From: a virus
Virus record (IMG/VR): IMGVR_UViG_3300046756_000156
Location: 1-28,375 of that record
Direction: 5' to 3' (one strand)
Length of the DNA: 28,375 bases
This document shows, piece after piece, positions 22,113 to 28,375 of the stretch (its first letter is position 1; the number at the start of each line of letters is the position of its first letter). Below the pieces are notes generated by a model. The model had not been told where the DNA came from. It worked only from the letters and a program-made list of their open reading frames with translations, and did not search any database. Position numbers and translations under genes: made by a program.

Positions 22113-24127
22113 TAGCCCCCAACTCCTGTGTATATGATATAATTAACTGTTAAGTATGGATTCATTAAGTTTACAGCATCGCCGTTTCCGCCAATTTCCA
22201 TGCCGCCCGTTCTTGGATATTTTAATCCGTTTGCTGTACCTACTAAGTCTGTATCAATAATTGCATCACTATCGCCTGAAATAGTTGAGTCTGGATTAAT
22301 GACATAGTACTGTTGCGGTGTTGCCCCATCATCTTTAAGTTCGTGTTTGTGATCTGGTAAGTTATCAACTGTAATAGTTGCTGTTTCAGCACCACTTTTA
22401 GCACCTAATGTATCTGCTGACGGAACAATGTTTGCTGCTGTGCCGCCCATATTATCTGCACCCAGTGGCGTTCTACCTCTTAAGTCAGGTATTGTAAAGT
22501 AACCTGTTGGAGCAGAGTTATCATATGTATTACCAATGACTTGTTCAAGTTTTTGATACGCTGATGCTAACTCGTTTTGTCCATGACATAGTAGCCATCC
22601 ATCCGGTGCTGTACTTCCTGCATAAGGAACAATAGTACCTACCGGTGTTAATCCTGTTATTTGATCAAATATAGTTGAACGTCTTACTTTGTAAATACCA
22701 ATTTCGCCGCTAACTCTGTTAACTAAGAATTCATCATCTGTTTGTGAATTTTCTTTTATAGTTTTTTGAGAGATAAATTCGTTTGTAACTTGTGTTTGGA
22801 AAGTAACTGTACCTTGTTGTCCGTCAAAGTCAATATCAAGTAAACTTTCAACGTCACCTGTCATTCTGAATACACTTGGTGATGAAAGTTTATCTGCACT
22901 ACCTGCTCTACCACTTACACTACCCTGTACGTTACCGTTTAACGATCCTATAAACTCAGTAGCATACATTGCTTTCCATTTATCTGTTGTACTACCAATT
23001 GATCTTAAATTACTATCTTGTGGTAATATATCATTAAACGTTGAACTTCCAAGTACACTAATACCTGATCCAACTGTTAGATTTTTTGCTACAGCGGCAC
23101 CACCAGCAACTATTAATGAACCTGTGCTAACTGATGTACTATCTGTTAGACCGTTTACAAGTAAATTAGAATCTGTTTGGATATCTCCGCCTACATCTAA
23201 TGATTTTTCAGGGTTTAAATTGTTAATACCAATGTTAGTATTACTATTAATTCTTAATGGTGTTGCTGTTACGCCAGCATTATTAGTTTTAAAGTCAATG
23301 CTCGATCCACTAATGTCGTGGCTAATAACACCTGCTTGTCCAGTAATTCTTAATCTTAGCGAGTTACTAAGACCAACACTTATTCCTCCGTCATTTTTAA
23401 TGTTAAGTTCTTGCTCTGCAATATTAATTGCACTTTTTCTCATAAAGTCTGTTGCAGGAACTGACGCACCACTAATAACTAAATTTTCTGCTTTTTCTGC
23501 TGTACCAATATACCTAGGAATACCGTCGCCTGTAATATCTGCTGTAGATAAATTGTATCCTGGTTTAATAATATCAAAGCCTTCAATATCTGTTTTAGGA
23601 ATAAACGTATCTTTTGCTAGAATAGCAATAACTTTACCGCCTATTTCAACTTGTAAAATATCAAATATAGCATCTGTAGTTGAAGTAACTTTTACAGGCT
23701 TTGTACCTGTTGCTAGTCCTTCAGCAAACTCGGGACCTACTAGTAACCAGTTTGAACCTGCAAACAAATATAACTGTTGGTTGTCTGTATCAACCCAAAG
23801 ATCGCCAACAACTGAGTTAGCTGCTTCTGGTGCTAAGTTTGCTTTCTTAAGTCCACCTGCTGCAACCCATGTAGTGCCATCATAAAGTTTAAGTTGATCA
23901 ACACCTGGTGTAGTGTCGTACCATAGTTGTCCTTCAGTTGGATTAGTAGGTGATACAGTATGTGCAAAGTTTTCTAATAAGTGTAAAAAGTTTTCCGATA
24001 TTGCTTGCCCATACGCTGTTGTATTTCTTCCTGGTAAACTTAAACTAGTTTCTGCATTAAGTGTACTGTCCTCAATAACAATTACACCTTTGTTAACCTG
24101 ATCTGAATATCTAATATTATATGCCAT
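22112..24127 (-). CDS. Fibre-like structural protein with tail-collar domain, paralog A
   Basis: A 671-residue protein. The N-terminal module (GRNTTAYGQAISENFLHLLE, GQLWYDT..LKLYDGTTW, GDLWVDTDNQQLYLFAGSNW) is shared with paralogs B and C. From about 494 to the end is a tail-collar domain of the T4 gp12/microcystin-dependent type: GTIVPYAGSTAPDGWLLCHG, then YFTIPDLRGRTPLGAD, NLPDHKHELKDD with the H-x-H metal-type pair (DHKHE), and NPYLTVNYIIY. A LRSIGSTTDKWKAMYATEFIG module sits at 374-394. It is probably a distal or collar fibre component. GAGG precedes the ATG, two bases after the upstream stop. Confidence 0.88.
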   Translation of the reverse strand: MAYNIRYSDQVNKGVIVIEDSTLNAETSLSLPGRNTTAYGQAISENFLHLLENFAHTVSPTNPTEGQLWYDTTPGVDQLKLYDGTTWVAAGGLKKANLAPEAANSVVGDLWVDTDNQQLYLFAGSNWLLVGPEFAEGLATGTKPVKVTSTTDAIFDILQVEIGGKVIAILAKDTFIPKTDIEGFDIIKPGYNLSTADITGDGIPRYIGTAEKAENLVISGASVPATDFMRKSAINIAEQELNIKNDGGISVGLSNSLRLRITGQAGVISHDISGSSIDFKTNNAGVTATPLRINSNTNIGINNLNPEKSLDVGGDIQTDSNLLVNGLTDSTSVSTGSLIVAGGAAVAKNLTVGSGISVLGSSTFNDILPQDSNLRSIGSTTDKWKAMYATEFIGSLNGNVQGSVSGRAGSADKLSSPSVFRMTGDVESLLDIDFDGQQGTVTFQTQVTNEFISQKTIKENSQTDDEFLVNRVSGEIGIYKVRRSTIFDQITGLTPVGTIVPYAGSTAPDGWLLCHGQNELASAYQKLEQVIGNTYDNSAPTGYFTIPDLRGRTPLGADNMGGTAANIVPSADTLGAKSGAETATITVDNLPDHKHELKDDGATPQQYYVINPDSTISGDSDAIIDTDLVGTANGLKYPRTGGMEIGGNGDAVNLMNPYLTVNYIIYTGVGG

Positions 24128-24129
24128 GT

Positions 24130-24744
24130 CTACGCCTCATTAAATCCGGTTAAACTTTGAACTCTTACAGTATAGTCAATTTGTATAAGTCTGTTTAAAC
24201 TCTTTTGTACAGGGTGGAAAATAACATGTGTTAATAGTTTACCTGTGCCTGTGCCTGCTGCTGAACTTACTAGTCCTAATTCATCAAACACATATAAACT
24301 TTCTGTATCAGATGCTGTATCAAATGCATCTTGCCCGCTTGGCTCACCGTAATCTAATAAACAACTTACTAATATGTCAGTATAGTTTGTACCACTTACG
24401 TGTCTTGTTTCAATTTTGTTTCTTACAGGATCAGTATTGTTTGGATCAACAGCAACTATTTTTTCAAATGTTTGATTGTATAAACTTGCGTTTGAACCAG
24501 TTGAGTTAGGAGTTAGATAGGTAATAATTCCTGTTGGATCAACTGATGTTCCATCGTTACCAAATGCCATTTTATATATTGGCCCTTGTCCTGCTGATGC
24601 TAAACTTTCAGCAAGTGCAATACTCATGTTCTCATAGTGGATAGCGTTCCTTTTATCAATAAGAACTTCTCCAGATGCTGGGTCTGTAATTTTAATGTGT
24701 CCTTGTAAAAGTACACCATTCATGTCTTTAAATTTGTCTGTCAT
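24130..24744 (-). CDS. Conserved phage virion-type protein, unknown function
   Basis: I used ATG at 24744 (204 residues), preceded by AGGTGG; a GTG at 24753 would add three residues. The sequence (GHIKITDPASGEVLIDKRNA, then IYKMAFGNDGTSVDPTGIIT, and LTHVIFHPVQKSLNRLIQID) is of a beta-rich type that I associate with tail or baseplate regions of T4-like marine phages, without a named T4 counterpart. It has no Cys-rich, signal or membrane segments. It lies between the giant structural gene and the collar-domain fibre and is preceded by a late motif, which supports a virion role. Confidence 0.78.
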   Translation of the reverse strand: MTDKFKDMNGVLLQGHIKITDPASGEVLIDKRNAIHYENMSIALAESLASAGQGPIYKMAFGNDGTSVDPTGIITYLTPNSTGSNASLYNQTFEKIVAVDPNNTDPVRNKIETRHVSGTNYTDILVSCLLDYGEPSGQDAFDTASDTESLYVFDELGLVSSAAGTGTGKLLTHVIFHPVQKSLNRLIQIDYTVRVQSLTGFNEA

Positions 24745-24760
24745 AATATCCACCTATACT

Positions 24761-24768
24761 GTATTTAT
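24761..24768 (-). promoter_or_regulatory. Phage late promoter motif (ATAAATAC on - strand)
   Basis: ATAAATAC on the - strand overlaps the last codons of the large upstream gene. It is only 17 bases before the ATG at 24744, so the leader would be about 11 bases and hold little more than the AGGTGG ribosome site. Confidence 0.5.
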
Positions 24769-27700
24769 TTTGGTAAGTCAATTGTTTGATCTCTCAAGAA
24801 CGCCGCAATTGGATTTTGTGCATCTCTTAGTGATTCTCCTGACTCTTGCCATGTTTTTCCTATCTTTCTTATTATAAACACTTTAGTTCCTGCTCCTGGA
24901 ATGGTGTTCAATGTTATTGCATTGTTACTTATCGTAAATTCTGCATCTACGGTAATATCTGCTTCTGGGCTATCTTGGTCAATAGTAGTATCAAATACAC
25001 TTATTGCTTGTTTTCTTAGTCGTCTACCTGCAACAAATACTTCAAACTCGTTAATATTAGATGTAGCCCAATCTAATGCGTATGTTGCTGTTGAACCATC
25101 TGCTTCAAATTGTAATGTTCTTATCTCATCAGTATAAGGAACTGTTTGATAAGTACTTTGGTCCATTAATTCGGTGCCTGCATTATACGTTGTTTTAACA
25201 CCTGTTCCTAGTGTACCACGTCTTAGTTGTGATAAAACATTATCCTCTACTTTAAAGTATTCAATCCTTTCACCGTCAATGAATATTACTCCTGGAACAT
25301 TAATGCTAGGATCTGGTTGACTAATTCCTGTAGAATCAACTAGTTTAATGTCTTGATCAAAATAATTTAACTCTTGATCTAGCACAAATATCTTACTACT
25401 ATTTAAGCGTTTGTAATGAGTACGATTTAACATATCTTTAAATATTCTAAATCCAAATCTATCATTAACTCTATTACCTGCAAAATGTACAATATCTAAT
25501 CTGTCATCTTTTAATAAAGGTTTAGTAACTTTTAAATATCTTAAATCTTCAGTTATAGTATAATCTACGTTAGCACTTAGTAGTTGTCCATTTAATGATA
25601 CCCAAAGATATGCTGGATCAACCGCTGGTAAACGAAGTTCTACTAAACCTTGTGTTAACTTGTTATATTCGTAATAATCATCACTGCCTAGTACTAGTGT
25701 ACTTCTTGAAACAACGTCTTGCGTTACACGTTCTATATTTTGTATATCGTGTTTATTAAATTTGTAAACATCTACTTTAGCGTCAAGTGCAGGGGTATCT
25801 GTTAATATAAGTCTATCTCCAGATTCTACACCTTTAAATCCTGTAACAGAAGTTGCTGTTGCGCCGCTTAATAAGCCTTGAATTTGTATTGTTGGATCAG
25901 TATTTAACGAAGCAATTATATTAGTTGAGTCGCCTATTACAACAAGTACATTACCTGCAAACGTTTTTACTGTTGCTTCGAATTGTGTACTGTCTGCTGA
26001 GCCTATACGAACTTCTTCACCTTGCGAGAACTGACCTGTAATACTATCCGAATCTAATGTTAATTCAACGTTTCTGTCAAATTCATATTCACCGTCATTA
26101 AGAACAAATACGTCTAGTGTATCTCCATTTACACCTACGTTATCAAATAGTATAACAGCACTATTATTAAAGTCCCAGTTAAAGTCTTGTAAGTAACTTA
26201 ACTGTACGTCATTTAAGTAAACTGCAATATTTTCTGGACTTACTGATGCCCTTGCTACTTGATGTAGATCAAATGTATATTCTCTGCTCGGCGATATTAT
26301 AAACTGTTGATTATACCCTGGATACAATATTTTATTATCTACTTTAACAACTACATTATGACTTAATGGTAAAGAACTAGATGGTGGTGTACTTAAAGTA
26401 AATCCAACACTACTTCCGTCGCCTTCAAATCTATCTACAGTTACTTCACTGTAACTTAAACTAGTTGAAGCATATACAGCATAGTATATAAATGCACCAG
26501 GTGCAGGAGGTGTAATAAATTTAAGTCCTACTAATCCTGCTCTACCGTCATATGTTGAATCTGTTTCAAATATATCTGCAACTGCTTTCTTACCGTCAAC
26601 ACTAATGTATGTTGAAATATTGTCATTCCATAATACGTTAGTTACAAATATTTGTGTGCTACCGTCTGCAATAAAGTTATCAATGTCAAGAATGTTTTCA
26701 CCGTTACCGCTCATTGATATAATTGATACACGCTGACCAACTGTTAATGCCTCATTAAATGTTAATGTTTTTTCAGCAAAGTCAATTTCATATGGATAAG
26801 ATGAGTCGTCTATTGGTCCTTGAATCACATTGTCTACTTTAACAATTAATGATTCTATGTTGTGCGGTAATAAACTTAAATCAAACGTTTTATTTTGTGT
26901 TGCTGATGCTGTATAATTTCTTACAGCAATAGTACTTCCGCCGTCTGCTACTTTATCATAAACTTTAATATCTAAAGTATCTAATACTTGTCCAGGAACT
27001 AATTCTTCAGGTCCTTTAGATGTAGTTGGTGTAACAAATCCGTCGCCGTCAATTGTTATATCTTCTGATTTTAATCCCGTTGCTGTACCATATGCTAAAT
27101 TTCCGCCTTCAATTACAGTATCAAGTGTAAATGTATCAGGAAGGAAACTACCATCACTAGATGCTTTTCTAACAATAATAGTATCACCGTCTACTAATGG
27201 CTTGCTAATATCAAGGCCATCGTTATCAGTATAAATTATTGTTTGCTCGCCGTCGCCTGTTAAACTTTGTGTTATTGCGTTTGGATTTGCTACAGGATTA
27301 CCTGTGCCAAAGTTTGGATCATCAATTCTTACACCATTTAGATATACGTTATACACTACCTCGTTTTCTAAAGGTTTAGAAAGAGTTATTTGTGTTGTAC
27401 TTCCGTCTAGTGTAATGATTTCATCTTCAAATCCGTCATCATAACTATCCCATGTAGTTGCGTACCAAGGATCATTATCCCAACCTAGTTTAGCACCAAA
27501 TTCAAAACTCTTAACTTGTACTCCGCCGTAGTCAACGCCATCCATTAACTGTGCAAAATCTTTTCCGTATAATCCTGATTGTGCTTCGTATAAGAATTGT
27601 ATACGTTCTGCAGCATTTAATAAGTCTAATGATCTGTTGTATGTTATTACTACCGTTGAATCCTTAGTTGGAGCAAAACTAAACTCAATTTGCCCTGTTT

Positions 27701-28375
27701 TTCTAGTGTATCCTTTTGTTGAATCCTCAACATTTTTATATTCGTATTGACTACTTAACGCTTGTATACCGTCTATAGTTACGTTAATTGTATTAGTACT
27801 CAACTGTAAAGGCCACTTAGTATCGAATTTAAGTTGGCTACCTGATGCTACAAATGTTTCTTGTTCTTGTATGTCTGCTAGTACAATATCTGTTGTAACT
27901 CTATCAAACTTTTGGGCAATTTTTGTTGCTCGAACTTTACCATTGCCTATTATTACTGATACTATAGGCTGGGTGCCATCTTGTGTTTGTGTTCCTTCGA
28001 ACTGTATTAACGGTGCTGAGTAATAACCTGTACCTGGATTTGTGATTTCAATCTTTTTAATAACACCGTTACCAATAAACGCTTTTGCTGTTGCGCCTGT
28101 TCCGCCACCGCCAACAAATGTTACTAGAGGAGTTTCAGTATATCCTGATCCTCCGTCTTTAATAAGTACTGAATCAATAAAGTATGAAGAATTATCTACC
28201 CAATGTCTTGCAGGATAGTCTGATACGTCTGTAAGTACACTTGATAATTTGTCATTCTCCACAATAAAGTCTGATGGTACAATTTTACCAACATTGCTAT
28301 TATACACAGCAGGTAAATCATAATCAGTTATAACCGAACTAGTATTATCTTTACCTTCGTATGCACTTAAATATT
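24765..28375 (-). CDS. Giant beta-rich virion structural protein, 5' end outside window
   Basis: The frame stays open to the right edge, so the gene starts outside; the GTG at 28307 is an internal Val codon. More than 1200 residues are visible. Near the visible N-terminus are two GSGYxxxP-type units (KDGGSGYTETPLVTFVGGGG, then NPGTGYYSAPLIQFEG). The rest is a string of beta units, each with DGST/DGSS and a following VxVDGxx or VYLNGxx turn (for example LDGSTTQITLSKPLENEVVY, FIADGSTQIFVTNVLW, FEGDGSSVGFTLSTPPSS, FEADGSTATYALDWATS). A less repetitive part contains FGFRIFKDMLNRTHYKRL. These features fit a long tail or baseplate-associated structural protein of T4-like marine phages; no specific T4 homolog is recognisable. 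Confidence 0.8.
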   Translation of the reverse strand, partial: YLSAYEGKDNTSSVITDYDLPAVYNSNVGKIVPSDFIVENDKLSSVLTDVSDYPARHWVDNSSYFIDSVLIKDGGSGYTETPLVTFVGGGGTGATAKAFIGNGVIKKIEITNPGTGYYSAPLIQFEGTQTQDGTQPIVSVIIGNGKVRATKIAQKFDRVTTDIVLADIQEQETFVASGSQLKFDTKWPLQLSTNTINVTIDGIQALSSQYEYKNVEDSTKGYTRKTGQIEFSFAPTKDSTVVITYNRSLDLLNAAERIQFLYEAQSGLYGKDFAQLMDGVDYGGVQVKSFEFGAKLGWDNDPWYATTWDSYDDGFEDEIITLDGSTTQITLSKPLENEVVYNVYLNGVRIDDPNFGTGNPVANPNAITQSLTGDGEQTIIYTDNDGLDISKPLVDGDTIIVRKASSDGSFLPDTFTLDTVIEGGNLAYGTATGLKSEDITIDGDGFVTPTTSKGPEELVPGQVLDTLDIKVYDKVADGGSTIAVRNYTASATQNKTFDLSLLPHNIESLIVKVDNVIQGPIDDSSYPYEIDFAEKTLTFNEALTVGQRVSIISMSGNGENILDIDNFIADGSTQIFVTNVLWNDNISTYISVDGKKAVADIFETDSTYDGRAGLVGLKFITPPAPGAFIYYAVYASTSLSYSEVTVDRFEGDGSSVGFTLSTPPSSSLPLSHNVVVKVDNKILYPGYNQQFIISPSREYTFDLHQVARASVSPENIAVYLNDVQLSYLQDFNWDFNNSAVILFDNVGVNGDTLDVFVLNDGEYEFDRNVELTLDSDSITGQFSQGEEVRIGSADSTQFEATVKTFAGNVLVVIGDSTNIIASLNTDPTIQIQGLLSGATATSVTGFKGVESGDRLILTDTPALDAKVDVYKFNKHDIQNIERVTQDVVSRSTLVLGSDDYYEYNKLTQGLVELRLPAVDPAYLWVSLNGQLLSANVDYTITEDLRYLKVTKPLLKDDRLDIVHFAGNRVNDRFGFRIFKDMLNRTHYKRLNSSKIFVLDQELNYFDQDIKLVDSTGISQPDPSINVPGVIFIDGERIEYFKVEDNVLSQLRRGTLGTGVKTTYNAGTELMDQSTYQTVPYTDEIRTLQFEADGSTATYALDWATSNINEFEVFVAGRRLRKQAISVFDTTIDQDSPEADITVDAEFTISNNAITLNTIPGAGTKVFIIRKIGKTWQESGESLRDAQNPIAAFLRDQTIDLPK

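Noticed and set aside
28305-28307. GTG at 28307 as start of the giant structural protein
   Set aside because: The frame continues without a stop to the window edge with similar protein sequence, and no ribosome site precedes the GTG.
1-28375. tRNA genes, CRISPR arrays, insertion sequences, attachment sites
   Set aside because: Intergenic gaps are at most about 110 bases. None shows a tRNA cloverleaf, spaced repeats, terminal repeats with transposase, or an integrase.

Overview
The window looks like part of a tailed-phage genome, most likely a marine T4-like myovirus of the kind that infects cyanobacteria or SAR11-type bacteria. It is AT-rich, with genes packed end to end on long same-strand blocks and many ATGA or TAATG overlaps. 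It carries a T4-type RNase H/5' nuclease, tail-collar and fibre-like proteins with the repeats seen in cyanophages, and promoters that resemble host sigma-70 and T4-late sites. I saw no ribosomal, tRNA, integrase or transposase gene. The host assignment is inference.

Left block, + strand, 1-8921: nucleotide and small-molecule metabolism. It opens inside a tRNA-guanine-transglycosylase-like gene (dpdA-like). Next come a DUF465 small protein, an unknown protein, a QueD/PTPS-like T-fold protein, a GT-B glycosyltransferase, a cupin-like protein, a 2OG-Fe(II) oxygenase, a phosphoribosyltransferase, a HIT protein, GTP cyclohydrolase I (folE) and a radical-SAM QueE. FolE, QueD and QueE make 7-deazaguanine precursors from GTP, and DpdA-type enzymes put such bases into DNA. 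The cluster therefore reads as a phage DNA-base modification cassette. No queC is visible, so either it lies outside the window or the host supplies it.

Middle block, + strand, 8922-17160: the RNase H/FEN-like nuclease, several small phage proteins of unknown function, a MoxR-type AAA+ ATPase followed by its usual partner (a metallopeptidase-like plus VWA protein), further small proteins, and a tail-fibre-like structural protein with an Mtd-like N-terminus. Near-consensus sigma-70 promoters with exactly 17-bp spacers precede the QueD-like gene, folE, the nuclease, the MoxR gene and the VWA gene. ATAAATAC-like late-promoter motifs precede the genes nearer the structural region.

A bidirectional terminator at about 17180-17210 separates this block from the right block on the - strand, 17230-28375. 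Transcribed leftward are a structural protein of more than 1200 residues (its 5' end is outside the window), a 204-residue virion-type protein, and three tandem paralogous fibre-like proteins. The first paralog ends in a tail-collar domain. ATAAATAC motifs precede the 204-residue gene and the last paralog. There is no intergenic stretch over 300 bases; the longest gaps (about 100-110 bases, before folE, the MoxR gene and the VWA gene) hold the promoters and inverted repeats listed.
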